Part shown: positions 1 through 9,456 of the stretch, in pieces
How the letters are laid out: every line of letters starts with the position of its first letter
Numbering within the stretch: position 1 is the first letter of the stretch
DNA from: Pseudomonadota bacterium
Lineage (GTDB): Bacteria > Pseudomonadota > Gammaproteobacteria > Burkholderiales > Rhodocyclaceae
Length of the DNA: 33,291 nt
Direction: 5' to 3'
NCBI GenBank assembly: GCA_021782315.1
Contig: JAJXVG010000013.1
Coordinates: 1-33,291, forward strand
Translations under genes and position numbers: made by a program
The notes under the pieces: generated by a model
What the model was told of the DNA's origin: nothing
The model's input: only the letters and a program-made list of their open reading frames with translations
Databases searched by the model: none

Positions 1-45
1 ATACTTGCCCGCAAGCCGGACCCGTGCCGGCTCGCTTCTCGAAAC

Positions 46-417
46 ATGGGGAGCAACTTTTTTTCGACGAGACAAGCAATGGCCGGCTACGAAAACTATG
101 GCGAAAGCACCAGGGAAATCGAACATGAAATCGAGCGCAAGGGCATCGTCCTCGGCATCGACTGGTCCGACGAACACCAGGTGCGCAGCCTGGCGCGAGA
201 AGCGCTGAACCACTTCCAGGACGATCTGAAGACCTCCGCATCGAATCCGCTCGATTACCGCCTGCGTGCCAAGATCGATCTTTTCGGCCTGGCGGGCATC
301 ATGCTGAAGACCATGGCCGAAAGTGCCGACCACGGCATCGAAAGCCATGGCGGCGCGGCCTGGAAGGCATTCGCCAAGGCACTGTGGGCGGAACAGACCG
401 CATCGGACGGGGAATGA
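46..417 (+). CDS. hypothetical protein (123 aa), partly acidic, no recognised domain
   Basis: ORF track; ATG start, no overlap with a better ORF. Confidence 0.55.
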   Translation: MGSNFFSTRQAMAGYENYGESTREIEHEIERKGIVLGIDWSDEHQVRSLAREALNHFQDDLKTSASNPLDYRLRAKIDLFGLAGIMLKTMAESADHGIESHGGAAWKAFAKALWAEQTASDGE

Positions 418-561
418 GGGCAATAGGCAGGGCGTGAAACTCCGCTCTCCGGGATCTACTCCGTGACGTGAAAGCGAATTGGCCCCATCATGGAGAGCAT
501 CGCAGCCAAACGGAAAGCGTCGGAGTTTTAGCGGCTTGCGCAACGATCAATAACGAGAAGA

Positions 562-1779
562 ATGATGATAACCAAAGCGAATACAGGCGATGTCGTCGAG
601 CGTATCAGGCAGTTCAATGCAACACGCGACCCCGAGAGGCTGGCGCTGAAATATCGCGCCATTGCGGACAATCCCTTTTCCTTCCTGCGCGGCACCTGCC
701 ATCTGTTCTACGAGGATTTCCCGAGCAGCGATTTTCTGAAAAACGCACCGGCCGGCTGGTTATGCGGCGACATGCACCTGGAGAACTTCGGCACCTACAA
801 GGGGGACAACCGTCTCACTTACTTCGACCTGAACGACTTCGACGAGGCCATTCTCGCCCCGGCCCACTGGGATCTTTCTCGCTTCCTCGTCAGCATCGTG
901 GTTGCGGCCGAGTCGATCAAGGTCAACCCGAGCGAAGCCGTCGCCCTGTGCCACAACTTTCTCGATACCTATGCCGCGACGCTGGCCAGAGGGGAAGCGC
1001 GCTGGATCGAAAGAACGACGGCCACCGGCATGGTCCGCAGCCTGCTGGGTGAGTTGCGCAAGCGGCCTCGCGCCACGCTGCTCGACAGCCGGACCGATAT
1101 CCGTAACGGCAAGCGCAGGTTACGCATCGACGGGAAAAAAGCGCTCGCCGTCGAGGCCGCCGATCGGGAAAAAATCACCGCCTTCATGGAACATTTCGCC
1201 GGGACGCAAAACCACCCGGAATTCTTCAAGGTCCTCGATGTGGCCCGGCGCATTGCCGGCACCGGCAGCCTCGGCATAGAGCGCTACGTGATACTGGTTC
1301 GCGGGCGCGGCGGCAGCGCCGGCAATTTTCTGCTCGATTTCAAATATGAACCAGCCTCGGCGCTGGCTCCCTACGTTCGCATACAACAACCGTCATGGGC
1401 CAACGAAGCACAACGGGTGGTCAGTATACAAAAACGTGTCGAAGCAGTGCCGCCTGCCTTTCTCTCCGCAGAAACCATCGGCGAGCGTTCCTATGTCCTG
1501 AGGGAGTTGCACCCAAGCCAGGACCGTGTCGCCCTTGAGCAATGGAACGGAAAAATCAAGCGACTGCAGGGCGTCATTCAAACGATGGGCCAGGTCGTTG
1601 CCTGGGCGCACATTCGCGCCGGCGGTCGCCAGGGTTCGGCCAGCGCCGACGAGTGGGTCGCCTTCGGCAGCGACAGCAAGGCCTGGCGACCGGTATTGAT
1701 GGATTACGCCCAAACCTATGCGCAACAGGTGCTCAAGGACTGGCAAACCTTCAGGGCCGACTACAAGGCAAGAAAATAA
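562..1779 (+). CDS. DUF2252 family protein (kinase/aminoglycoside-phosphotransferase-like fold)
   Basis: Protein contains LCGDMHLENFGTY...YFDLNDFDEA...WDLSRFLVS, typical of DUF2252. Confidence 0.88.
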   Translation: MMITKANTGDVVERIRQFNATRDPERLALKYRAIADNPFSFLRGTCHLFYEDFPSSDFLKNAPAGWLCGDMHLENFGTYKGDNRLTYFDLNDFDEAILAPAHWDLSRFLVSIVVAAESIKVNPSEAVALCHNFLDTYAATLARGEARWIERTTATGMVRSLLGELRKRPRATLLDSRTDIRNGKRRLRIDGKKALAVEAADREKITAFMEHFAGTQNHPEFFKVLDVARRIAGTGSLGIERYVILVRGRGGSAGNFLLDFKYEPASALAPYVRIQQPSWANEAQRVVSIQKRVEAVPPAFLSAETIGERSYVLRELHPSQDRVALEQWNGKIKRLQGVIQTMGQVVAWAHIRAGGRQGSASADEWVAFGSDSKAWRPVLMDYAQTYAQQVLKDWQTFRADYKARK

Positions 1780-1879
1780 GCCCTACCCGACATCCGAAAG
1801 AGCCAGCATACGGCGCGCGCAACCCGGCATCGCGTAGCAGCGCCTCGCCCGACCACTTCCGAAACCGATAGCCCCCATC

Positions 1880-2641
1880 GTGCAGTCAATTCCGAACGAT
1901 TTCTTTTCAAGTTTCTGGTCGCAACAGGAACTGGCCGTCAACCTGGTCGTCTTTTCCAATCTGTTCGGGGCGCTGTTGCTCGGGCTGCTGGTTGGCTACG
2001 AACGCACCTACCATGGCCGCGCGGCGGGAATGCGAACCTACGGTCTGGTGTGCATGGCATCCTGCGCCATTACCGTCATCGTCGGCTATCCTTCATACTG
2101 GTACGGCGGCAGTACGCTGACGCAAACACTGGTACACACCGCCCCCGACCCGACGCGCGTCATCCAGGGCATTGTCACCGGCGTCGGTTTCCTGGGAGCC
2201 GGGGTAATCATGAAGGACGGTCTGAACATCAGCGGACTGACCACTGCCGCGTCAATCTGGTCGTCCTCGGTAATCGGCATCCTGGTTGGCATCGGGTTTT
2301 ATTCGGCCGCCATTTTACTGACCCTGCTTTCCGCCGCGCTGATGATGTGGGCGGCGCGACTGGAGCGATGGCTGCCGTCCCGGCCAGCAGTATCGATCAC
2401 ATTGCGTTTTCGCCCCGGCTTCAGCCCCCATGAAGACGTATTGACCCGGGTCGCGCGCGAAAGGGGTTACGAAGTGGCCGCTGGCTCCTTCCAGATTCGA
2501 CGCACCGGCGAAGGAGAGGAATGGCGATATGTCGCAATCGCCAGGGACAAGGATGCTGCCATCTCGCTTTCCGACCTGTCGGCCGAACTGGGCAAGTTCG
2601 ACGGGGTCGAGGAATTTCAGTTGTCGCACGCCAGAAACTGA
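1880..2641 (+). CDS. MgtC/SapB family membrane protein (GTG start)
   Basis: Hydrophobic N-terminal region with LLVGYERTYHGRAAGMRTYGLVCMAS...VGFLGAGVIMKDG...GLTTAASIW, MgtC/SapB signature. Confidence 0.9.
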   Translation: MQSIPNDFFSSFWSQQELAVNLVVFSNLFGALLLGLLVGYERTYHGRAAGMRTYGLVCMASCAITVIVGYPSYWYGGSTLTQTLVHTAPDPTRVIQGIVTGVGFLGAGVIMKDGLNISGLTTAASIWSSSVIGILVGIGFYSAAILLTLLSAALMMWAARLERWLPSRPAVSITLRFRPGFSPHEDVLTRVARERGYEVAAGSFQIRRTGEGEEWRYVAIARDKDAAISLSDLSAELGKFDGVEEFQLSHARN

Positions 2642-2694
2642 GCATCGCCCGAAAGGACGAGGTTTTAAGTACCGGAGAGCGTGCAACACTACAC

Positions 2695-3576
2695 TTAGCC
2701 CCAGTCGCTGTCGCCGCCGGCCCCGCCGTCATCCCAGGAGGAATTGTCGGCGATACCGAAATCGTTGCCCCCCATGTCGTTCAGCGGCGTCGAAGGCAAA
2801 TCCGGAATGCTGTCGAAGCTGGAGAAGGCCGGCTCATTCATCGATGGCGCCGCACTGCGCCCATCCATGAAATGATGCATCAATGCCTCGCCCGCCACGA
2901 CGCCTGCGCCAACCGCCGCTCCCGTCGCCAATCCACCCAGCACCTGGGAACCCAGACCGGACCCGGCGACAGGACCGGCGCCGGGCATGCCATAGGCAGG
3001 CGCGCTGCCAGGCATGCCGTAGGCCGGTGCGCCGCCGTTTGGCGCCGCCGGGTAAGGCGGGCGATAGCCGCCGAAGCCCGTTGACGACGTACCGACATTC
3101 GACCCGTTGCGCCGTCCCATGAAGCGGACCGCCCAGGCGATGAAGGCAATCAGGCCAAGGCCCATGAAAAGCATGCCCCAAGGGGGCGTCGACTCGCGGA
3201 CAACGGGCATCCCGACCGCCGCATGTTGCACCTGGGGCTGCGCCTCGACCGGGCGATGGGCAATATTTTCCCGCAGGCTGACCACCGCCCGGGGATTGGC
3301 GAAGGGCAGTCCCGGCGCCAGTTTTTCGGCGGCCGCCAGTTCGCTTGCCGCCTGCTTCAACTGCCCCTGCTTGACCAGCAGTTCTGCTTCGACATAGTGC
3401 GCCTTGCCGCTATTGGGATGCGCCTGCAAAACCGTTTGCATCATGCGCTGGGCCTCATCCAATTTGCCGGCACCGGCAGCCTGGTAAACCTCGTGCAGCG
3501 AAGGCTCGGCTGCAAATGCCGGCAGGCCGGCGCCAAGGGACGCGAGCAACAGCAGCGCAACGAGTGTCTTTTTCAT
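2695..3576 (-). CDS. secreted TPR-like protein with one TM segment and Gly/Pro-rich C-terminus
   Basis: Signal peptide MKKTLVALLLLASLGAGLPAFAA; TPR-like helices; TM PWGMLFMGLGLIAFIAWAVRF; low-complexity C-terminus. Confidence 0.75.
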   Translation of the reverse strand: MKKTLVALLLLASLGAGLPAFAAEPSLHEVYQAAGAGKLDEAQRMMQTVLQAHPNSGKAHYVEAELLVKQGQLKQAASELAAAEKLAPGLPFANPRAVVSLRENIAHRPVEAQPQVQHAAVGMPVVRESTPPWGMLFMGLGLIAFIAWAVRFMGRRNGSNVGTSSTGFGGYRPPYPAAPNGGAPAYGMPGSAPAYGMPGAGPVAGSGLGSQVLGGLATGAAVGAGVVAGEALMHHFMDGRSAAPSMNEPAFSSFDSIPDLPSTPLNDMGGNDFGIADNSSWDDGGAGGDSDWG

Positions 3577-3772
3577 TCAAACCTCCGGACCTGAAATGGA
3601 GCCCCCGCGCCGGGGACCTTCCTGTCACCCAAGATATGGGCTGCCGGCCGGGCTTTCAAGCGAGCTTGTGCGACATTTGGTAAGCAATCGTTTCCGGTGC
3701 CCTTCGGAAAAAAGGCCTGCCCTTGGCGCCGCCTCCTGCGCGCATTGCCGGTCCGGCAGCAAACAACAGCTT

Positions 3773-5137
3773 TCACTCCGAATTCTGATCGGGATGATAT
3801 TTCTTCAGCTTGTACCAAAGAGTGCGTTCGCTGATATCCAGCAAGGCTGCGGCCCGAGCCTTGTTGCCGCCGGCCTGGGCGAGGGCTTCGTCGATGAGAC
3901 GGGCCTCGAGGCCTTCAACCGCCTGAGTCAGGGGCGAAAGCGACTTCGAACCGTCGGGCGCGGACGCTGCCGGCACCACTTTCGGCCCCAGCAGAAAGTG
4001 CGCTTCATCCAATACCCCGCCGCCGCTAAGGATCAAGGCTCGTTCGACCATGTTCTCCAGTTCCCGGACATTACCGGGCCAGGCATAGGCCATGAGGCGA
4101 TCAAGCACGGCCGGAGGCAGTTTTGCGCCAAGTGGCGAATACCCGTGCTTGATTACGAAATGCTCGACCAGTCCGGCGATATCCTCCGGTCGCTTGCGTA
4201 ATGGGGGCAAATCGACGGAAATGACATTGACCCGATAGTAAAGGTCCTCACGCAGTTTGCCGTCCCGAACTGCTTCCAGCGGGTCTCGATTGGTCGCCGC
4301 GATGATCCGGATGTCCAGGTTGATGACGCGATTTCCTCCCAGGCGTTCGATCGTGTTTTCCTGCAGAACGCGCAAGAGCTTGGCCTGCAAGCCCAGGGGC
4401 ATCTCGGTCAGTTCGTCGAGGAAGATCGTTCCGCCATCTGCCAGTTCGAACTTGCCGACCCGCTCCTTGACGGCCCCGGTGAACGCCCCTTTTTCGTAGC
4501 CGAAAAGCTCGCTCTCCAGGATATCGGCCGGTATCGCCGCACAGTTGATCGGCACGAAAAGCCTGTCCCGCCTCGGCGAGGCGTTATGTATGGCGCGGGC
4601 GGCCAGTTCCTTGCCGGTCCCGGTCTCCCCGGTGATCAGCACCGAAGCCTTGCTCGGACCGACGCGCCTGATCAGATCGTAGACGGCGCGCATCGGCTCG
4701 CTCGTGCCGATAAAGGCATCCCACCCGCGATTCAATTCCTGTTTCAGGAAAGTGTTCTGGCGCACCATCTCTGCCCCGTTGAGCGCTCTCTGCACGGCAA
4801 GCTCCAGGACATCGACGTCGAAGGGGCGCAGGATGTAATCGCAGGCGCCGTGCTTCATGGCGGCGACAGCCGTTTCAATGGTGCCGTGGGCCGTGATGAC
4901 GACCACCGGAACGTCCGACTCCTGGGCGCGCAGGGCCGCCAGCAACTCGATGCCGTCCATTTCGGGCATGCGCAGGTCGGTAATGACCAGATCGACGGTG
5001 CTTCCCTGATAGATGGTCAGTGCCTCGCGACCGTTTCCCGCAGCGAGAACCCGATGCCCCATTTTCTGCAGCATGATCTCCAGGACACGGCGCATTTTTG
5101 GTTCGTCGTCCACGACGAGGATCTGCTTGTCTTTCAT
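3773..5137 (-). CDS. sigma-54-dependent two-component response regulator (NtrC family: receiver, AAA+, Fis-type HTH)
   Basis: Receiver ILVVDDEPKMRR...DLVITDLRMPEMDG; Walker A GETGTGKE; GAFTGA loop; C-terminal Fis-like HTH. The ATG at 5137 overlaps the kinase stop, so this start is preferred to the ORF-track start at 5167. Confidence 0.93.
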   Translation of the reverse strand: MKDKQILVVDDEPKMRRVLEIMLQKMGHRVLAAGNGREALTIYQGSTVDLVITDLRMPEMDGIELLAALRAQESDVPVVVITAHGTIETAVAAMKHGACDYILRPFDVDVLELAVQRALNGAEMVRQNTFLKQELNRGWDAFIGTSEPMRAVYDLIRRVGPSKASVLITGETGTGKELAARAIHNASPRRDRLFVPINCAAIPADILESELFGYEKGAFTGAVKERVGKFELADGGTIFLDELTEMPLGLQAKLLRVLQENTIERLGGNRVINLDIRIIAATNRDPLEAVRDGKLREDLYYRVNVISVDLPPLRKRPEDIAGLVEHFVIKHGYSPLGAKLPPAVLDRLMAYAWPGNVRELENMVERALILSGGGVLDEAHFLLGPKVVPAASAPDGSKSLSPLTQAVEGLEARLIDEALAQAGGNKARAAALLDISERTLWYKLKKYHPDQNSE

Positions 5138-6939
5138 GTCTCTCCTGACTGCGCACGGGGCAGGCAAATTCGAAAAAGGGCTCCGCCCAGATTGCTCTCG
5201 GCCGCCTCGATGCGACCGCCATGGGAGCCGATTATCTGTTGCACGATGGCCAGACCGAGACCGATGCCGCCCTCTCGTTTGAAGAAGAAGGCCTCGAAGA
5301 CCTTGCTTCGCTCGGCAGGATCGATACCCGGGCCGTCATCGGCGATTTCAACAAACAGATAGCGAGCGTCGTCGCGGGTCGTCAGCTCGATGCGGCCGCC
5401 ATGACCGAGTATCTGCAGGCCGTTCATCAACAGATTGAGCAGCACCTGCGTCATCTGCTCCTCGTCCGCCTCGATCACCGGATCGGCAGCCTGGAAACGG
5501 GTATTGACGACCACCTTTTTCTTGTCGGCCTGTCCGCTCAACATGGCGACGCTGCGTGCTATCAATTCGTGCAGATCAACAGCGGCATAGGACGGCGCCC
5601 GCGGACGGGCGGTATCCAGCATGGCCGTCACCAGACGATTGAGCCGTTCGGTTTCGCTGTCGATAAACCCCACCAGTTCGCGCCCCTCGTCGCTGATCCC
5701 GGTTTCCCTTTTCAATATCTGGGCCGATGACCGCAGAATACCGAGCGGCGTCCTGACCTCGTGCGCGATCACCGAGGACATTTCGCCGACCACTGCCAGC
5801 TTCGAGGCACGTACCAGATTTTGCTGCGACTGATCGATGTCGCGGACCATCTGGACAAAGGCATCGGTGAGTTCACCCACCTCGCCGCTACCTGCCGCTG
5901 GTGGCGCCTGCAAGACCTTGTTGCGCATGTAGCCTCGCGCAAACCCGGTCAGCGTCACGATGGGTCTGGCGATTGCGTGGCTGACCCAGGTCGCTATGGA
6001 TAGCGCCAGGAGGACGATGAGGCCGATCAGGGCGAGGAAAATCATGGCCATTCGGTGCACCGGCTGCAAGGCCGCATCGACCGGCTGGACGATGAGCGTC
6101 GTCCAGCCGAGCCCCGAAAAATTGGCATAGCCGCGCGATATCGCGGTCACGGCGATCACATTCGACGGGCTGATCGGCATGCCGGAACGGAGCCGAACCT
6201 GTTGCGCTCCCGGTTGGCCGCGCCAATCGGCAAGCGCCTTGCCAAGGATCAAGCCACGTTCGCGAAGATCCTTCGATGCCGCAATCAACCGGCCATCACC
6301 ATCGAGCACCGCCAGCGAGCGCCCGCCGACGCTCGCCGCCTGATCGAGGACATCGTATATCTCCGTCCAGTCAAGCTGCAACCTCAACTCTCCCAGCCGA
6401 CCGACGGCAAAAGCCGAGGCGACCGGCACATGCATCAGCAACGCCCCGCCCTCTTGCGCGGTCGGCAACTCTATATCGACCTCGACACCTGAAAGGGTGG
6501 TTCGCTGCCAAACCACCCCTTTATCGGCGAGTTGCCCGACCTGTACGGCATCGCTGCTGCTCACGATGGAACCTTCCGCGTCGACGCAGGCGAGGTTGAG
6601 ATAAACATTCCGGTAACCGTCCCGCAGATCCGCCAGAAAATGGGAGAGACGCTTATCTACGTCATGTATCTGGATATCCTGCATGATGTCGAGACGACTC
6701 CAGGTCGCAGCATTTTGCAGGCGCTCGAACATCATCTTGTCGATGTCGGCACTGACGCCGGCAGCCTGATTCGATATATTCCTCTCGATTTCGGCCTGCA
6801 CCGCCTCTCTTGCCTTGACAAAAGCGAGGCTGGCCAGAAGTATGGCGGGCAACAATCCGGCACACAGAAAAGCGACGAGAAGCGTTTTACGGATAGTCAC
6901 AAGGAGATCGACAGCGAATGGGGTTCCGGACAAAGGCAA
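5134..6939 (-). CDS. membrane sensor histidine kinase (extracytoplasmic sensor, HAMP-like region, HisKA, HATPase)
   Basis: H-box VIAHEVRTPLGILRSSA; ATPase motifs NLLMNGLQ, DDGPGIDP, GIGLGLAIVQQI. Track start at 6939 is TTG; GTG at 6900 is an alternative. Confidence 0.92.
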   Translation of the reverse strand: MPLSGTPFAVDLLVTIRKTLLVAFLCAGLLPAILLASLAFVKAREAVQAEIERNISNQAAGVSADIDKMMFERLQNAATWSRLDIMQDIQIHDVDKRLSHFLADLRDGYRNVYLNLACVDAEGSIVSSSDAVQVGQLADKGVVWQRTTLSGVEVDIELPTAQEGGALLMHVPVASAFAVGRLGELRLQLDWTEIYDVLDQAASVGGRSLAVLDGDGRLIAASKDLRERGLILGKALADWRGQPGAQQVRLRSGMPISPSNVIAVTAISRGYANFSGLGWTTLIVQPVDAALQPVHRMAMIFLALIGLIVLLALSIATWVSHAIARPIVTLTGFARGYMRNKVLQAPPAAGSGEVGELTDAFVQMVRDIDQSQQNLVRASKLAVVGEMSSVIAHEVRTPLGILRSSAQILKRETGISDEGRELVGFIDSETERLNRLVTAMLDTARPRAPSYAAVDLHELIARSVAMLSGQADKKKVVVNTRFQAADPVIEADEEQMTQVLLNLLMNGLQILGHGGRIELTTRDDARYLFVEIADDGPGIDPAERSKVFEAFFFKREGGIGLGLAIVQQIIGSHGGRIEAAESNLGGALFRICLPRAQSGET

Positions 6940-8054
6940 CTGACAGGCAAGCAGTATACGAAAAAGCCTCGCCGGGGCGGCCGAATGTTTCCCTTAATCC
7001 CTCCATTCAGCCTCGCTTCCGCATCGTGGTCGCCAGAGCGCTCGCCATCCTCGGATTATTGTTCGCCGTGCAGCATGCGGGCGCCGACGAGGAAGCGCTG
7101 TCGCTTGGCGCATACCGACTGGGAGAAGGATTGCGTATTGCCGACACCGGGCTCACCCTGGGCGGTTACGCCACCGTCAGCAGCGAAAATTTGCGCAATG
7201 CCGACGCCCGCACGGGAATCGACAACACCAGCCTGTTCGTTTGGTGGGAGGGAGAGGGGCGCTGGAAATTCTTTTCAGAAATCGACTACGAAAATATCCT
7301 GGCCACCCGCTCACCCAGTCAGGACACCGATCAACGTTATCTCGCGCTGGAGCGACTGTATTTCGACTATGCCGCCGACGATAACACCAATATCCGGGTC
7401 GGCAAGTTTCTCACCCCCATAGGCCGCTGGAACCTGATCCACGCCACCCCACTGGTCTGGACCACTTCGCGTCCCCTGATAACGACGGCGACCTTTCCCG
7501 GCAATGTTACCGGCCTGATGGTCAACGGCAACCTGCCGAAGCTGGGCAATGGCGTCGAGTATTCCTTCTACGGATCGACCGGCAGCGAAATCAGGGCCAA
7601 CCCGACGCTGGATCCATTCAACGAGGTCATTGGCGGACACGTCAGTCTGCCGATATCGACAGATGGTCAGCTCGGATTCTCCTATGCCGCGTTCGAACAG
7701 AAAAAGACGCGTGGCGAGCAGAAGAAACTAGCCGGCGTCGATTTTGTCTGGTCGCACCAACGCTATGAAATCAGCGCGGAAGGCATCTACCGGTTTTCGG
7801 ACAACGGTAGCGACTGGGATGAAAAGGGGGCATTCCTGCAACTGGTCGCTCCGCTTTCGGAAAAACTATACGCAGTTGGCCGATATGAATTTTTCCGCCA
7901 GGCGCACGAGAGCGTATCGACGAAGCTGTGGGTTGCCGGACTGAATTACCGGGTCTCGCGTGCGCTGGTTCTGAAAGCGGAATGGGTCGGTAGCCGGGAC
8001 AACCACATCGACGCACCAGAAGGTTTCATGTCCTCGCTCAGTATTCTTTTTTGA
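6918..8054 (+). CDS. porin-like outer-membrane beta-barrel protein
   Basis: Hydrophobic signal region then alternating beta-strand pattern (LTLGGYATVSSENLRN...RVGKFLTPIGRWNLIHATP...) ending in a hydrophobic/aromatic terminus SILF; AGGAG upstream of the ATG. Confidence 0.75.
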   Translation: MGFRTKATDRQAVYEKASPGRPNVSLNPSIQPRFRIVVARALAILGLLFAVQHAGADEEALSLGAYRLGEGLRIADTGLTLGGYATVSSENLRNADARTGIDNTSLFVWWEGEGRWKFFSEIDYENILATRSPSQDTDQRYLALERLYFDYAADDNTNIRVGKFLTPIGRWNLIHATPLVWTTSRPLITTATFPGNVTGLMVNGNLPKLGNGVEYSFYGSTGSEIRANPTLDPFNEVIGGHVSLPISTDGQLGFSYAAFEQKKTRGEQKKLAGVDFVWSHQRYEISAEGIYRFSDNGSDWDEKGAFLQLVAPLSEKLYAVGRYEFFRQAHESVSTKLWVAGLNYRVSRALVLKAEWVGSRDNHIDAPEGFMSSLSILF

Positions 8055-8062
8055 CCGCAGGC

Positions 8063-8521
8063 ATGTCGAAGACCCTGCCCGCACTGGCATCGGTAATTTT
8101 TTGCCTCGCCCTGAACCTGAGCGGCGCGATTGGCGCCGAGCATTCATTCGCCGTGATTGCCGCACCGGGCACGACTGAAAATCGACTCAGCCGCGAAACC
8201 ATTGCGCAGATATTCAAGCGCAAACAGAACTACTGGGAAAACGGAATCAAGATCCAGCCGGTCAACCTGCCGCCGACCCATCCGGTACGGCGCCTGTTCT
8301 CGCAAAGCATTCTCGGCCACCAACCGGAAGCGCTGGAAGACTATTGGCGCGAAATGTACTTCCACGGCGTTCTGCCGCCGCACGTACTGGCTTCGGAAGA
8401 GGCGGTCGTCCTCTTCGTCAGTTCGACGCCGGGAGCCATTGGCTACGTGGCGAATTGCCTGCCCGAACACCGGGTCAGCGTCGTGCTCCAGGTCGGGGAA
8501 ATGCCGACTTGCCCACGATAG
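8063..8521 (+). CDS. small PstS-like periplasmic substrate-binding-domain protein
   Basis: Signal peptide; RETIAQIFKRKQNYWENGIKIQPVN...VRRLFSQSILG...LFVSSTPGAIGYV resembles PstS-like/PBP-like half-domain proteins. Confidence 0.75.
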   Translation: MSKTLPALASVIFCLALNLSGAIGAEHSFAVIAAPGTTENRLSRETIAQIFKRKQNYWENGIKIQPVNLPPTHPVRRLFSQSILGHQPEALEDYWREMYFHGVLPPHVLASEEAVVLFVSSTPGAIGYVANCLPEHRVSVVLQVGEMPTCPR

Positions 8522-8523
8522 CG

Positions 8524-8551
8524 CTGCAAGATTGGTCGACGAGTCTTGCAG
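8524..8551. promoter_or_regulatory. 28-bp dyad CTGCAAGA-N12-TCTTGCAG, candidate upstream activator site
   Basis: Perfect 8-bp inverted arms with a further central GTCGAC palindrome; just after the stop at 8521 and about 110-135 bp upstream of the -24 element. Confidence 0.5.
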
Positions 8552-8617
8552 GCTTGTCGCCGGGCTTTTGTTCAGGCGCCCATTCGGCAATGCAGTCAAA
8601 AATATTATTCAATTTTA

Positions 8618-8630
8618 AATCAACAAGTTG
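8618..8630 (+). promoter_or_regulatory. IHF consensus site (WATCAANNNNTTR) AATCAACAAGTTG
   Basis: Exact consensus match in an AT-rich stretch between the dyad and the sigma-54-like promoter. Confidence 0.55.
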
Positions 8631-8658
8631 AATTGATTTTCCAGCTCACCACCCGAGC

Positions 8659-8674
8659 TGGCATCGGTATTGCG
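8659..8674 (+). promoter_or_regulatory. sigma-54 (-24/-12) promoter TGGCATCGGTATTGCG
   Basis: GG (8660-8661)-N10-GC (8672-8673), close to TGGCACG-N4-TTGCW; about 55 bp upstream of the ATG at 8728. Confidence 0.7.
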
Positions 8675-8727
8675 TTTCCTTCTTCACTCGAGTCGCGGTC
8701 ATCGCGCAGATCATGTGAAGGAAGTTG

Positions 8728-9456
8728 ATGTCGGCCTTACCCAACCATCTCTCGTTTCTGGACGAAGTATTCGCCCAACTGGCGGCCATGCGCGCTGCCC
8801 TGCATCCGGGCAGCGCCAGCGGAAAGGCAACCGGAAACATAGCGCCGCCCGACGGACGCTGCCGCGACTTCGAATTGTTCGAACACATCAAGGCTGATCG
8901 CGCTGTCGCAGAACGCTTTATCGGCCAGCGTTTTGCCGAGAGTTTCGGTTCTCGGCTGGAAGCATTCATGCCGCGCCTGTTTACCCTGCGCAATCGGGAT
9001 GGCAAGGTTTGCGGCGCACTTGGCTTGCGTTCGGCAAGCAAGCGGCTTTTTCTCGAACAATATCTCGACCAGCGCATCGAGCAATCCGTTTCCGCCCGTA
9101 TCGGGCGCAGCGTGCGGCGACAAAGCATCGTCGAGGTCGGTCATTTCTCCGGCACATATCCCGGCGCCGTCCGCGCCATGATCCGCTTGCTGACAGAACG
9201 CCTGCACGCCGAGGGTTACGAATGGGTGACATTTACCGGCACGGCATCCCTGCGTAATGCATTTTCCCGGCTGGGTTTGTCGCCACTGGTCCTGCAGGCG
9301 GCCGATATCAATCGCCTGCCACCGGAGGAACGCGCCGCTTGGGGCAGCTATTACGATCACGAACCACAGGTCCTCGTCGGCAATATCACGGAGGGTTACC
9401 TGGCGCTGCACGCCAACGAATTGGCCGCGACCAGCAGGCCGGGGATGCCGACATGA
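8728..9456 (+). CDS. thermostable hemolysin (delta-VPH) family protein, GNAT-like fold
   Basis: Resembles the T_hemolysin family (VAERFIGQRFAESFGSRLEAFMPRLFTLRNRDGKVCGALGLRSA...LFLEQYLDQ...VEVGHFSG...); the ATG at 8728 has GAAGGA upstream. Confidence 0.85.
   Translation: MSALPNHLSFLDEVFAQLAAMRAALHPGSASGKATGNIAPPDGRCRDFELFEHIKADRAVAERFIGQRFAESFGSRLEAFMPRLFTLRNRDGKVCGALGLRSASKRLFLEQYLDQRIEQSVSARIGRSVRRQSIVEVGHFSGTYPGAVRAMIRLLTERLHAEGYEWVTFTGTASLRNAFSRLGLSPLVLQAADINRLPPEERAAWGSYYDHEPQVLVGNITEGYLALHANELAATSRPGMPT

Noticed and set aside
4586-5362. 258-aa plus-strand ORF
   Set aside because: Antisense to the response regulator/kinase pair.
3773-6939. Idea that the TCS is PrsK/PrsR controlling PEP-CTERM/EPS genes
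   Set aside because: No EPS or exosortase genes nearby, and the kinase has a large extracytoplasmic sensor region unlike my recollection of PrsK; the local operon is the simpler target.
8524-8551. Dyad as a rho-independent terminator of the PstS-like gene
   Set aside because: No T-tract follows and the 12-nt centre is itself largely symmetric; an activator site fits better, though a termination role is not excluded.
8728-9456. Calling this gene a virulence hemolysin
   Set aside because: The name comes from a family label; operon context with ligase, oxidase and SDR suggests an enzyme, so a toxin role is not supported by the sequence.
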